From Alphaproteobacteria bacterium (GTDB lineage: Bacteria > Myxococcota_A > UBA796 > UBA2385): a stretch of DNA of 64,000 nucleotides. Where the stretch lies: NCBI GenBank assembly GCA_020632755.1, contig JACKEY010000004.1:496001-560000 (forward strand). Direction: 5' to 3'. A model generated the notes under the pieces. That model had not been told where the DNA came from. It saw only the letters and a program-made list of their open reading frames with translations, and searched no databases. Each line of letters starts with the position of its first letter. Within the stretch, counting starts at the first letter, position 1. Positions 1 to 8,892 of this stretch are shown here, in pieces. A program made the position numbers and the translations under genes.

Positions 1-2
1 TC

Positions 3-602
3 GGACGGCTGCTCGACGGGCTGGGGGAGGAGCGGCTCGAGGACACGTTGATCGTCGTGGTCGGGCTGCACGGCGAGGAGCTGTTCGACCATGGCGGCAT
101 GGGGCATGGCGACACGCTGTACGACGAGCAGCTGCGCAGCCCGCTGCTCATCCGGCTTCCTGGGGCCCGGCTGGGGGGCACCCAGGCGACCTGGCAGGTG
201 CGGACGATGGACGTGACGGCCACGATCCTCCAGGCGGTCGGTACGGAGATCCCGGCGCCGGTGATGGGCCGCGATCTGCTCGGCGCGGACGAGGTCGCCG
301 CCCTCGCCGGCTCCGCGGAGCGCGAGGTCGCCCTCGACCGGCCCGTGGCGGCGGAGCTGTACGGGCACGGCGCGCTGATGGAGGCCATGCGCACGGACGG
401 CCTGAAGCTCGTGCGGGCGAACGCGGATCACCCGCGGGCCCTTCCGCGCGAGGCGGTGTTCGACCTGGTTGCGGACCCGGGCGAGACCACGAACCTCAAC
501 GGCCAGGTGGGCGCGCGCCAGGGCATGCTCGCGCGGGAGCTGCGGCGGCTGCTGGTGGATGGCGAGAGCTGGCGGACCGCGCCGCTGCGCAGCCTCCACT
601 GA
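3..602 (+). CDS. Sulfatase-like protein, C-terminal part (5' end outside window)
   Basis: The frame is open from the first bases of the window, so this is the 3' end of a longer gene. About 199 residues are visible. They match the C-terminal half of the sulfatase branch of the alkaline phosphatase superfamily: a hydrophobic strand, then GLHGEEL, then HGGMGHGDTLYDEQLRSPLLI, the usual layout before the C-terminal subdomain. In active sulfatases the HGE is preceded by Asp (SDHGE), which binds the active-site metal; here that position is Leu. Either this member is inactive or its metal site differs. The N-terminal formylglycine motif lies outside the window. It sits 69 bases before a second alkaline-phosphatase-fold gene on the same strand, so the two may be co-transcribed. 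Substrate unknown. Confidence 0.75.
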   Translation, partial: GRLLDGLGEERLEDTLIVVVGLHGEELFDHGGMGHGDTLYDEQLRSPLLIRLPGARLGGTQATWQVRTMDVTATILQAVGTEIPAPVMGRDLLGADEVAALAGSAEREVALDRPVAAELYGHGALMEAMRTDGLKLVRANADHPRALPREAVFDLVADPGETTNLNGQVGARQGMLARELRRLLVDGESWRTAPLRSLH

Positions 603-671
603 GCAGATCCCGTGCGAGCGGGTCCCCCTCGCGCGGCGGCGGGGTAGGGGCCCCGGCACTTCGGAGCCTCG

Positions 672-2372
672 ATGTCCTCCCTCCCTCCCGTTCCCGACGC
701 CGGCGCCTCGACCGGCGCTCGTGCACTGGTGATCGGCTGGGACGGGGCCACCTGGGACCTCGCCGATCGGTTCATGGCCGACGGGGACATGCCCGTGCTC
801 GCCGGCCTGGTCGCCGCCGGCGTCCGCGCGCCGCTGAACAGCACGACGCCGCCGATGACCCTGCCCAGCTGGTCGAGCATGCTCACCGGCTGCAACCCGG
901 GGCGGCACGGCATCTTCGACTTCGTGCGCCGGGTGCCGGGCTCCGGGCGGCTGGAGTTCACGAACAGCACCTGGCGGGCCGTTCCGACGGTGCACCGGGT
1001 GCTCAGCGACCGCGGGGCCCGGGTCGCCAGCATCGCCGTGCCGACCACCTGGCCCCCCGACGACATCGACGGCGTGGTGGTCTCCGGCTTCGACAGCCCG
1101 GTGAGCACCGGCATCGACGGCAGCTTCTGCCATCCGCCCTCGCTCTATGCCGAGCTGCAGCGCCGGTTCGGAGGACTCAAGTTCGCCGACTTCCAGGAGT
1201 CCGACATCGGCGAGGGCTGGCACGCCGCCGCGCTCGCCTGCCTGCGACGGGAGATCCCCCGGAAGGAGGCCATCGCCTCGTGGCTGCTCGGCCAGGAACG
1301 GTGGGACCTGTTCATGCTGCTGTTCGGCGAGTCGGACACGGTCTGCCACCACTTCTGGATGTTCCACGACGAGCGCAGCCCGCGGTTCCGCGGCGATGCC
1401 CCGCGTGACCTGCGCGAGGCGATCCGGACCATCTACCGCGAGCTCGATGCGACGCTCGGGCGCCTGCTCGAGGTCGCGCAGCCCGACGTGCTCTGCATCT
1501 GCAGCGACCACGGCTTCGGCGGTGCCGGGGTGCACGTGCTGCACCTCAACCGCTTCCTCGAGGCGCACGGCTGGCTGCGCTACCAGCGGCAGGTGCGGGT
1601 CGAGGGCCTGCGCAGCGGCTCGGGCCTGCTGGACCGGGCGCGGGCGTCGGCGGTGCAGCGCATCCCTGCGGCCCTGCAGGGGAGGGTCTTTCGCGCCGTC
1701 CCCAAGCGACTGCTGGGGCGCATCGAAGGCCGGAGCCGGTACGGCGACATCGACCTCTCGGCCACGCGCGCCCTGTCGGACGAGATGAACTACGCGGCCA
1801 CGCTGCATCTCGAGGTGCCGGAGGGCGAGCGTGCGGCTGCCACCCGGGAGCTGGCGGCGCTCCTGGCCACCTGGGAGGTCGATGGCCATCGGCCGGTGAC
1901 GGCGGTCCACCGCCGTGAGGACCTGTACGAGGGGCCGTGCGTCGACCGCAGCCCCGACCTGGTCGTGGACCTCGCCCTGCGCGATGGCTACTCGTACACC
2001 CTCCTGCCGTCGCTCCGCGCCGCACCGGGCTGCACCTGGCGGGTGCTCGCGCCGCACGAACACGCAGGCGGCAAGGGCCTGGGCATGAACGGAAGCCACC
2101 GGCAGCACGGGCTCCTCCTGCTGCAGGGGCGAGGCGTGCGCCAGGCCGTCCAGGTCCAGGCCGGCATGCCCGACATCGCCCCGACGCTGCTGGCCCTCCT
2201 CGGTGAAGCCGTGCCCGAGCACATGGACGGAGCAGTGCTCATCGATGCCCTCGAGCGGCCGCGGGACGACGCCCGGGTCGCCTGGGACGGACCGACCCCC
2301 GCGGCGCGCCCGACCGGTGACGCCGAGTCCGACGCCATCCGGCGGCGTCTGGAGGGCCTGGGCTACCTGTAG
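672..2372 (+). CDS. Type I phosphodiesterase / nucleotide pyrophosphatase-like protein (alkaline phosphatase superfamily)
   Basis: A 566-residue protein. VIGWDGATWDL (Asp24) is the first metal-binding strand. STTPPMTLPSW contains Thr63, the likely nucleophile, followed by SMLTGCNPGRHGIFDF, typical of the type I phosphodiesterase/nucleotide pyrophosphatase family. Further on are an Asp in YRELDATL, SDHGFG and a late GSHR, which supply the remaining metal ligands. All expected ligands appear present, unlike the preceding sulfatase-like gene. No signal peptide is evident. Relatives act on phosphodiesters or sulfate/phosphate esters, often next to polysaccharide genes; the glycosyltransferase 25 bases downstream fits a role in surface glycan or phospholipid chemistry (inference). 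The ATG at 672 is chosen because homologous sequence begins shortly after it. Confidence 0.8.
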   Translation: MSSLPPVPDAGASTGARALVIGWDGATWDLADRFMADGDMPVLAGLVAAGVRAPLNSTTPPMTLPSWSSMLTGCNPGRHGIFDFVRRVPGSGRLEFTNSTWRAVPTVHRVLSDRGARVASIAVPTTWPPDDIDGVVVSGFDSPVSTGIDGSFCHPPSLYAELQRRFGGLKFADFQESDIGEGWHAAALACLRREIPRKEAIASWLLGQERWDLFMLLFGESDTVCHHFWMFHDERSPRFRGDAPRDLREAIRTIYRELDATLGRLLEVAQPDVLCICSDHGFGGAGVHVLHLNRFLEAHGWLRYQRQVRVEGLRSGSGLLDRARASAVQRIPAALQGRVFRAVPKRLLGRIEGRSRYGDIDLSATRALSDEMNYAATLHLEVPEGERAAATRELAALLATWEVDGHRPVTAVHRREDLYEGPCVDRSPDLVVDLALRDGYSYTLLPSLRAAPGCTWRVLAPHEHAGGKGLGMNGSHRQHGLLLLQGRGVRQAVQVQAGMPDIAPTLLALLGEAVPEHMDGAVLIDALERPRDDARVAWDGPTPAARPTGDAESDAIRRRLEGLGYL

Positions 2373-2397
2373 CCCGGGTCCCGCTCCGGAACGCGCC

Positions 2398-3507
2398 ATG
2401 TCCCGACCGCTGCACATCGTCCAAGCCGCGGCCTTTCCCTTTCCGTCTCCCCAGGGGTCCCAGGTCTACGTGCAGGGCATGGCCCGCGCACTGGCGCGAC
2501 GGGGCCATCGCGTGACCGTCGCCTGCTACGCCCACGGCGTCGGGCAGCCTGACTCGATCTACGACGTCGTCCGCACGCCGGCGGTGCCGGGCTACGGCAA
2601 CCTGCGGGCGGGCCCCGACCTGGTCAAGCCGGTCCTCGATCTCGCCCTCGCGGCGCGGCTCGCCCGGTTGCGCGCGGACATCGTGCACGCCCACAACTAC
2701 GAAGCCCCGGTCGCGGCGGCCCTGGCGCGGCTGCGGACGGGCACGCCCATCGTGTACTGCGCCCACAACACCATGGCCGAAGAGCTGCACACCTACTTCG
2801 AGGGGCGGATCGCGCGCTCCGTGGCTCGGCGGGCCGGCCGCCTGCTGGACCGGACCGTGCCGCGGCTGGCCGACCACGCGCAGGCCATCAGCCCGGCCGC
2901 CGTGCGCACGTTGCAGGCGCTGGGTTGCTCCCACGTCAGCATGGTGCCCCCCGGGATCGACCCGGACGAGCTCCCGATGACGGTGCCCGCCGCGCTTCCG
3001 CCGGGACCCTGGGTGGTCTACGCCGGCAATCCCGACGCCTACCAGGACCTCGACGTGTTGTTCGACGCGATGGCGCGGGTGCCGGGGGCGCGGTTGCTGA
3101 TGGTCAGCGCCTCTTCGCTGGCCGCGTGGCGAGCCCGAGGCCTGCCGGGCCTGCACACCGTCGAGACCGACGACTTCGCCGTGGTGCGTTCGCTGCTCGC
3201 CGCGGCCGACATCGCCGCGCTGCCGCGCACCCGGTGCACCGGCTACCCGATCAAGCTGCTGAACTACCTGGGAATGGGGCTGCCGACCGTGGCCGCCCAG
3301 GGCTCCGCGCAACCCCTGCCGGGCGTGGTCGCCGTGCCGGACCGCGACGCGGCCGCCTTTGCGGATGCTGTGTCTGCCCTGCTGGAGCATCCCGAGCGGC
3401 GGGCTCGTCTCGCGGCGGATGCCCGCGCCCACGTGCTCCAGCACTGCACCTGGGATGCGCGGGCCGCGGAACTCGAGGCCCTGTACCGGAGTGTCCTGTC
3501 CCGTTGA
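2398..3507 (+). CDS. Glycosyltransferase family 4 protein
   Basis: A 369-residue GT-B glycosyltransferase. The N-terminal half has the glycine-rich loop region (FPSPQGSQVYVQGMARAL) and HAHNYEAP followed by a CAHNTM segment. The C-terminal half carries the nucleotide-sugar domain: VVYAGNPDAYQDLDVLFDA, AADIAALPRTRCTGYPIKLL and NYLGMGLPTVA, where the family normally has an Glu-x7-Glu-like motif. It probably transfers a sugar from a nucleotide donor to a lipid or glycan acceptor at the inner face of the membrane. The frame is open upstream to 2203, but ATG 2398 begins the Rossmann strand directly (MSRPLHIVQA), so it is taken as the start. It closely follows the phosphodiesterase gene and is likely in the same operon. 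Confidence 0.85.
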   Translation: MSRPLHIVQAAAFPFPSPQGSQVYVQGMARALARRGHRVTVACYAHGVGQPDSIYDVVRTPAVPGYGNLRAGPDLVKPVLDLALAARLARLRADIVHAHNYEAPVAAALARLRTGTPIVYCAHNTMAEELHTYFEGRIARSVARRAGRLLDRTVPRLADHAQAISPAAVRTLQALGCSHVSMVPPGIDPDELPMTVPAALPPGPWVVYAGNPDAYQDLDVLFDAMARVPGARLLMVSASSLAAWRARGLPGLHTVETDDFAVVRSLLAAADIAALPRTRCTGYPIKLLNYLGMGLPTVAAQGSAQPLPGVVAVPDRDAAAFADAVSALLEHPERRARLAADARAHVLQHCTWDARAAELEALYRSVLSR

Positions 3508-3603
3508 ATCGTCACGACAGGCGCACTCTTCTGCCGGGATTCGCTATGATGCGCCGGACTCTCCGACGCCGTGCGGCATGGCGTCGCGTTCCGAGGTGGA
3601 GAC

Positions 3604-6375
3604 ATGCGCCTGACCCCGACTGGACTCGTGATTGCCCTCTTGCTCGCCACGGGCTGCAAGGGCGGCAAGGACGGCCCCACCTTCGGCACGGACGGCAGTG
3701 ACGCCGGTGTCGTGGACGACTCCGGCGGTGACGACACCGCGGGCCCCACCGACTCCGGTGGGGACACGGACACCGACACCGACACCGACGGTGGCGCGGA
3801 CTCCGGCTCGACCGAGGTGTCGGAGTTCAGCGAGCCCGGCGACGTCACCTTCTTCGAGGACGACGACGGCAAGGCCGTGGTCGACCTGACCGACGTCGAC
3901 GGCGACAGCAACCAGGACCAGGAGTTCTACCTGCTGCTCGTGTCGGAGAACAGCGCCGGCCTGGGCTACCAGCTGCGCTACGACACCGCCGGCTCCAGCG
4001 GCCCGCCGGCCCCCGCCGCCGTGCCGTCCTCCCCGGCGCGGCCGCAGCCGAAGCTGTCGCCCTTCCGCCAGCACCTCCGCGACCAGCTCGCGACCGGTGA
4101 GCGCGAGATCGTGTCCCGCCCGGCACCGCCGCCCCTCGGCATCGCCGATGTCGGAGTGGCGAAGCAGGAATTCCGGGTGCGCGACTCGCTGACCAACGAG
4201 CAGTCCTACTCGATCTCCTCCGCCACGCTCTGGGGCGTCGGCGACACGGTGGCGATCTGGGTCGACGACGGCGTGCCCATCGACTGGGACTTCGAGTGCG
4301 ACGGCGTGGTGGACGTCAGCCATCCGTATGAAGCGTACGGCTTCGACAACTGCGATCTGCAGGTCATCGCCGACATCGTCGACACGAACATCGTGCCGAA
4401 CATGCGCGACGTCTTCGGCTTCGAGTCCGACGTCAACGAAGACGGCCTGCTCAGCGTCGTCATCACGCCCGAGCTGAACGTCATCAGCTACACCTCCGAC
4501 GACGAAGACGTGCAGGGCAGCATCGTCGGGTCCTACGCGGACCCCGAGGTCGACCTCACCGACTGGGACGCGGTCGACAACCCCGGCTCCAACGAGCAGG
4601 AAGTCATCTACGTCTTCGCGCCCGACCCCTACGGCTTCTTCAACCCCGCCGCGACGGCGACGGTCGACGAGTACACGAGCATGGAGCTCGCCTCGCAGAT
4701 CGCTCGCTCCTACTTCAGCCTGATCTCGTACAACCAGCACGTGATCGTCGGGGGTGGCGCGGCCGAGGAGAGCTGGGTCAACCAGGGCTTCGGCGCTCTG
4801 GCCGCGGACCTGGTCGGCTTCGGCGCCGCCTTCTACGACGACGCCTGGGACTACCTGGACGCGACGCACCTCGAGGGCCTGTCCTCGTCCGAGGACGGCG
4901 GTGCCCTCGGCACCACCAAGTTCGGCCCGCAGTACCTGTTCGCGCGCTGGATCTACGACGCCTACGGCGTGGACGCGGTCTCCGACCTCGTCCAGACCGG
5001 TGGGAGCGACACCGGCGGCGCGGGTCCGCTCACCGGCATCGACAACTTCGAAGCCGTGCTGGGTGAGGACTTCAACCGGCTGGTCACCAAGTGGCAGCTG
5101 GCCATCCTGCTGACCGATGCCACCGACGACTCCGGGGGGATGCTCGTCACCGACATCCACACCTTCCCCCCGTACGCGGGCGCCACCACGCTGACCGCGC
5201 CGGTCGAAGACCCGTCCAGCGGCGACTTCTACGGCGCCAACGGCTACCAGAGCGGCATCGAGATCCGCGGGGTCAACCGCTACATGGAAGGCGGCGTGAC
5301 CGACCGGCCGGTCGAGAACGCCGTCAACCGGGTGCGGCTGTCCGGGCACGACCACACGACCTACGTCAGCGGCATCGAATTCTGGGGCTACAACGAAGGC
5401 GCGTACTCGGCTTCGCTGGTCCGCCTGACGGACATCCCCTACGACGCCGCGCAGATCGAGATCGAGTCCGGAGACACGGGCTACTTCGGCGCCGTGATCC
5501 GCTGGAACGATCCCGATCCGGCCACGCCCGACACGGTGATCGAGCGCATCTTCTCGCCCACCAAGGCCGACAACATCGAGCTTCCGCTGGTCCCGACCGA
5601 CTCGAGCGTCATCTACGGCGTCGGCGAGATCACCGAGTCCGGCTACACGAACCTGGTCGAGGACGGTGACACGACCGAAGCCACGGTCGTCGACACGGAC
5701 CGCTGGCTGCTCGACCTGGGCAACTTCGCCTCCGGCGAGGACGTGACGGTGGCGGTGCAGTTCGTCCGCCACTACGCCAGCGAGTCAGGCGACGCCGCGC
5801 CCTTCGACCCGTGGCTCGCGGTGGTCCCGACCACCTGGGTGCCGACGCCGACCGTCGAAGGCACCCGCCGTGGTTCCTGCACCGAGGGCGACGACTTCCA
5901 GTACCCGACGTCGATGCTGCCCTACCTGTACAGCCAGGTGTTCCTGAGCGGCAAGAGCGGCATCACGACCGCCGACTCCGAGGACGAGGAGATCATCGTC
6001 TCGGTCGACTGCGGCACCATCACCGGCGACACCTCCTGCGGAGAGGACTGGGACCGCGACGGGGTGCTGGACATCGACGAGCCGACGCCCACCAACTTCC
6101 TCGGCCAGGTGCACGTCATGCAGTGCACCCTCAACGCCAACGATCCGACGCTGTTCGACGCCGCGCTGGCCGAGGGCGTGTTCGACATCGACTCCCTCGA
6201 CGAAGACGACACCTCCTACTTCGACCGGGCCAACGACCTGGGCGGCATGGCGGACGACTCCGGCGAAGAGGCGATGATCGTCAAGCACCTCGAGGGCGGC
6301 GAGAAGTACCTCATCGTCGTCGGCGCCGAGACCTACACGGGCCCCTACGAGCTCGTCGTGCGCGCCCTGGACTGA
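3604..6375 (+). CDS. Large lipoprotein resembling an inactivated M30-type metallopeptidase
   Basis: A 923-residue secreted lipoprotein. The first 18 residues form a signal peptide ending in LLATGC, so Cys18 would be lipidated. A Gly/Asp/Thr-rich linker of about 50 residues (GDTDTDTDTDGG) follows. Residues 360-396 align by eye with the active-site region of hyicolysin-like peptidases: ELASQIARSYFSLISYNQ where these enzymes read LAHEFQH-like sequence, then EESWVNQGF where they read EETWLNEGL. The two zinc His and the catalytic Glu are missing and the later Glu is Gln394, so this is probably a pseudo-peptidase with a binding or structural role. The C-terminal part (about 500 residues) is beta-rich and acidic. 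ATG 3604 is preferred over an in-frame upstream start at 3571 because it is preceded by GAGGTGGAG and begins the signal peptide. A TATGAT box at 3545 and a 7-bp hairpin at 3564-3586 lie in the 96-base upstream gap. Confidence 0.75.
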   Translation: MRLTPTGLVIALLLATGCKGGKDGPTFGTDGSDAGVVDDSGGDDTAGPTDSGGDTDTDTDTDGGADSGSTEVSEFSEPGDVTFFEDDDGKAVVDLTDVDGDSNQDQEFYLLLVSENSAGLGYQLRYDTAGSSGPPAPAAVPSSPARPQPKLSPFRQHLRDQLATGEREIVSRPAPPPLGIADVGVAKQEFRVRDSLTNEQSYSISSATLWGVGDTVAIWVDDGVPIDWDFECDGVVDVSHPYEAYGFDNCDLQVIADIVDTNIVPNMRDVFGFESDVNEDGLLSVVITPELNVISYTSDDEDVQGSIVGSYADPEVDLTDWDAVDNPGSNEQEVIYVFAPDPYGFFNPAATATVDEYTSMELASQIARSYFSLISYNQHVIVGGGAAEESWVNQGFGALAADLVGFGAAFYDDAWDYLDATHLEGLSSSEDGGALGTTKFGPQYLFARWIYDAYGVDAVSDLVQTGGSDTGGAGPLTGIDNFEAVLGEDFNRLVTKWQLAILLTDATDDSGGMLVTDIHTFPPYAGATTLTAPVEDPSSGDFYGANGYQSGIEIRGVNRYMEGGVTDRPVENAVNRVRLSGHDHTTYVSGIEFWGYNEGAYSASLVRLTDIPYDAAQIEIESGDTGYFGAVIRWNDPDPATPDTVIERIFSPTKADNIELPLVPTDSSVIYGVGEITESGYTNLVEDGDTTEATVVDTDRWLLDLGNFASGEDVTVAVQFVRHYASESGDAAPFDPWLAVVPTTWVPTPTVEGTRRGSCTEGDDFQYPTSMLPYLYSQVFLSGKSGITTADSEDEEIIVSVDCGTITGDTSCGEDWDRDGVLDIDEPTPTNFLGQVHVMQCTLNANDPTLFDAALAEGVFDIDSLDEDDTSYFDRANDLGGMADDSGEEAMIVKHLEGGEKYLIVVGAETYTGPYELVVRALD

Positions 6376-6395
6376 GTCCGACGGGATATCGACCA

Positions 6396-6425
6396 GGCCG
6401 CCGGGGGTTCGCACCCGGCGGCCTT
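6396..6425 (+). terminator. Hairpin terminator after the large lipoprotein
   Basis: A perfect 10-bp GC stem (6396-6405 pairing with 6414-6423) with an 8-base loop lies 20 bases after the lipoprotein stop and is followed by TTCGTCG. The U-run is weak, as at other gene ends in this genome. It probably separates this gene from the M50 protease, although readthrough is possible because the protease ribosome site begins about 10 bases later. Confidence 0.6.
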
Positions 6426-6447
6426 CGTCGTGCTGGGAGTGGCCCCG

Positions 6448-7512
6448 ATGTCCGCGACCGATGAGACCCCCGGCACCCGGGACCGGCTGACGTCGGTCGG
6501 CCTGTTCGTCGCGACCCTGGTCTGCGTCTACTGGGTCTACGGCAGCAACTGGCTGGGTGGCGACCCTTGGCGAGATCCCGAGATCGCCGCCGACGCCGCG
6601 CTGTTCGCGGGCGGGTTGATGTCGATCCTGCTGGCCCATGAGCTCGGGCACTACTTCGTGGCGCGGGCCCACGGCTTCCGGCTTTCGCTGCCCTACTTCC
6701 TGCCTGTCCCGGCTGCTTTCGGCACCTTCGGGGCGATCATCCGGCTCAAGAGCCTGCCGCGCAGCCGCACCGGGTTGCTGGAGATGGGGGCGGCGGGACC
6801 GCTTGCGGGGTTCGTGGTCGCGATCCTGTTGATCGCCATCGGGCTGCCGGGGACGGAGCAGCACGATGCGGTGGAGATCGTGGTGGCCAACGCCGCGGCG
6901 CTCCTGCCGCCACCCGAGGCGGTTCAGGAGGCGGCTCCATGGTGGGCGGTGGCCCTCGAAGGGCTGCTCACCAGCCCGCCGCTCTCATGGATCTTCCCGC
7001 TGCCGCCGCCCGACACCATCCCGCTCCTGATCATGGCCAACCCGCCGATCATGGATCTGCTCGGCCTGCTCATCCTGGGCGAGGTTCCGGGGCGCTACGC
7101 CCAGCTGAGCCCGCTGGCGATGGCCGGCTGGGTCGGCTGCCTGGTCACGGCGATCAACCTCGTTCCCATCGGGCAGCTCGACGGCGGGCACATCTTCAAC
7201 GCGCTCGTGCCCCGACACGCACGCACGGTGGCTCGCATCGGGCTCGTCTGCGCCCTGGTCGCCGGAGTGCTCGCGTGGCCCGGCTGGGCCGTGTGGGCCG
7301 TGCTGTTGTTCGTGATGAAGGCCTGGCGCAGCCTGCCCGTTCCGCTGCATCCGCCGCCGTCCGCTCGTGCCCGCGTCATCGCGGTGCTCGCGGTGCTCAC
7401 CTTCGGCCTGAGCTTCATGCCCGAGCCCGTCCAGGTCGAGCACGTCCCCCGCGATCAGGTGCGCTTCGTCACCCCCGACGGCGTCGAAGTGCTGGCTCCG
7501 TCGGCGCCCTGA
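6448..7512 (+). CDS. Site-2 protease family (M50) membrane metalloprotease
   Basis: A 354-residue multi-pass membrane protein. LAHELGH (His64, Glu65, His68) gives the zinc-binding HExxH inside a hydrophobic segment, and NLVPIGQLDGGH supplies the third ligand Asp245 in the family's LDG motif. PYFLPVP and a GAAGPLAGF segment also fit intramembrane M50 proteases of the cyanobacterial/plant EGY type. These enzymes cleave membrane-embedded substrates in regulated intramembrane proteolysis; the substrate here is unknown. An in-frame GTG lies at 6430, but ATG 6448 has TGGGAG eight bases before it and is preferred. No PDZ domain is visible. The next gene begins 30 bases after the stop and is probably co-transcribed. 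Confidence 0.88.
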   Translation: MSATDETPGTRDRLTSVGLFVATLVCVYWVYGSNWLGGDPWRDPEIAADAALFAGGLMSILLAHELGHYFVARAHGFRLSLPYFLPVPAAFGTFGAIIRLKSLPRSRTGLLEMGAAGPLAGFVVAILLIAIGLPGTEQHDAVEIVVANAAALLPPPEAVQEAAPWWAVALEGLLTSPPLSWIFPLPPPDTIPLLIMANPPIMDLLGLLILGEVPGRYAQLSPLAMAGWVGCLVTAINLVPIGQLDGGHIFNALVPRHARTVARIGLVCALVAGVLAWPGWAVWAVLLFVMKAWRSLPVPLHPPPSARARVIAVLAVLTFGLSFMPEPVQVEHVPRDQVRFVTPDGVEVLAPSAP

Positions 7513-7542
7513 CGCTAGGACGCCGCTTCCGTGGAGCGCCGT

Positions 7543-8658
7543 GTGTCTCGTGCCCCGTTCATCGGTCTGGTCGCCGTCGGTCTGCTCTGTCTGGCGCCGG
7601 CCAGCGCGGCCGCTGCGCCCCGCGTCTGGGTCGAGTCGGCAGGCTTCGAGAAGCGGGCCGAGGCGTTGGCTCTCGAGGATCGGCTCGAACACGCCGGGGT
7701 GATGGACGGGGGTTCGGTCCATGCCCGGGTGGTCCGCCGGTTCGTCGCTGGCCAGGGCTGGCGGCACGTCGTGCAGCTCGACGGCGTGTCCGACCAGGAA
7801 GCGGCGCTGGCGCTGGCGGCCCGCATCGCTGCGGCGGGAGAGATCGCGCAGGTCCTGGCCGACGACGGAGGAGAGGTCCGCGTGATTGCACGGCCGAAGC
7901 CGGTGGCGCCCGCGGTGACCGGGTCGGGAGCCCCCGTCGACGTCGCGGCCAACGATGCGGGTCAGGGCCTGATCCGAGCCGCCGTGAAGGCGCACGGTGG
8001 GGCGCGGTCCGGGCTGGCAGCCCTGCAGGGCGCCGACTCGGTCCAGTTCACCTTCGAGCGCCGCATCACCACCGACGCGGGCTCCCTCCTGGCGTCCAAC
8101 CGGTATGCACGGCAGGGGGACGCTCTGCGGCTCGAGGTGGACGTGGTCGAGGGCCAGGGCGTCGACAGCGTCACGGTGCTGTCGCCCGGGAACCGCGCCA
8201 CCCTCCGTCAGGGCGACTCGGACGAGCTGCTCGAGCGGGATCCCTCCCGCACCCGCGAGGTCCTGGCCCGCTTCTCGCCGGAGCAGGTCCTCGCCGTCGC
8301 GCTCTCCTTCCCGGTGGAAGCCGGTGCCAGCCCGACCTGGCAGGAACTCGTGCCGACGGGCCAGGCGGCCTGCGGCAAGGACCGCTGCGACCGACTCGCC
8401 CGTCCGGGCCCCACCGGCGAGCCCGGGCTGCTCGAGGCCCTGTTCGACCGGGGCACCCACCAGCTCCGCGACGTCACCTGGGCCACCGAGGGCGGCCGCC
8501 TGCGGTTCAGCATGGACGGCTATCGCACCACCGAGAGCGGTCTCGTCGCACCCGGCACCGTGACGGTGACCCGGGACGGCACGACGGTCGAGGAGATCCG
8601 GGTCCTCGAGCTCCAGCTCGATCTCCCCCTCGAAGGGGCGCTCTTCGACGCTCCGTGA
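7543..8658 (+). CDS. Secreted protein with SPOR-like N-terminal region, function unknown
   Basis: A 371-residue exported protein. Residues 1-23 are a signal peptide ending ASA-AAA. Residues 25-115 look like a SPOR-type or similar small alpha/beta domain (RVWVESAGFEKRAEALALEDRL, a second half with HVVQLDGVSDQEAALALAARI). From about residue 140 the sequence is beta-rich and resembles periplasmic lipoprotein-carrier folds (LLASNRYARQGDALRLEV, later VEEIRVLELQLDLPL), but I cannot assign a family. GTG 7543 has GGAG six bases before it; an upstream GTG at 7531 is possible. It follows the M50 protease, so it may be a partner or substrate in envelope maintenance (inference). Confidence 0.6.
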   Translation: MSRAPFIGLVAVGLLCLAPASAAAAPRVWVESAGFEKRAEALALEDRLEHAGVMDGGSVHARVVRRFVAGQGWRHVVQLDGVSDQEAALALAARIAAAGEIAQVLADDGGEVRVIARPKPVAPAVTGSGAPVDVAANDAGQGLIRAAVKAHGGARSGLAALQGADSVQFTFERRITTDAGSLLASNRYARQGDALRLEVDVVEGQGVDSVTVLSPGNRATLRQGDSDELLERDPSRTREVLARFSPEQVLAVALSFPVEAGASPTWQELVPTGQAACGKDRCDRLARPGPTGEPGLLEALFDRGTHQLRDVTWATEGGRLRFSMDGYRTTESGLVAPGTVTVTRDGTTVEEIRVLELQLDLPLEGALFDAP

Positions 8659-8687
8659 CGGACGTGTAGCGAAGATCCCGACGGCGT

Positions 8688-8716
8688 TTGACAGCCCCGG
8701 AAGGCTTCAATATATG
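8688..8716 (+). promoter_or_regulatory. Sigma-70-type promoter of the tRNA-tuf1 operon
   Basis: TTGACA at 8688-8693, a 17-bp spacer, and TATATG at 8711-8716. Transcription would start near 8723, about 40 bases before tRNA-Thr. The perfect -35 box and ideal spacing fit a stable-RNA promoter. The same TTGACAG core recurs before rpsL, tRNA-Leu and tRNA-Gly in this window. Confidence 0.8.
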
Positions 8717-8763
8717 CGCATGCGCTCGTTGCCTGTGGCATCGGGCAGCCGGGGCTCGACCCC

Positions 8764-8836
8764 GCTGGCGTAGCTCAACTGGCAGAGCAGCTGTTTTGTA
8801 AACAGCAGGTTGCGGGTTCGAGTCCCACCGCCAGCA
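8764..8836 (+). tRNA. tRNA-Thr (anticodon UGU)
   Basis: A 73-base cloverleaf. The acceptor GCTGGCG pairs with CGCCAGC, the anticodon stem GCTGT/ACAGC encloses loop TTTGTAA, and the T-arm GGTTCGAGTCC is normal. The anticodon UGU reads ACA. The genomic sequence after the discriminator A is CCC, so CCA would be added post-transcriptionally. First of four tRNAs ahead of tuf1. Confidence 0.95.
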
Positions 8837-8892
8837 CCCGGGGCTCGACCGGCACCGCTGCCGCCGATGCGGCCTTGACAGCACACGATTCT

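Noticed and set aside
3545..3550. TATGAT box upstream of the large lipoprotein
   Set aside because: No -35 is found at the right distance, so I do not call it a promoter.
3544..5772. Long minus-strand open frame opposite the large lipoprotein
   Set aside because: Composition is typical of a shadow frame, and the plus-strand gene has a signal peptide, lipobox and ribosome site.
8875..8880. A perfect TTGACA between tRNA-Thr and tRNA-Tyr
   Set aside because: With 17-bp spacing its -10 would fall inside tRNA-Tyr (8898-8903, GATGCC), which is not a -10 and could not give a full-length tRNA.
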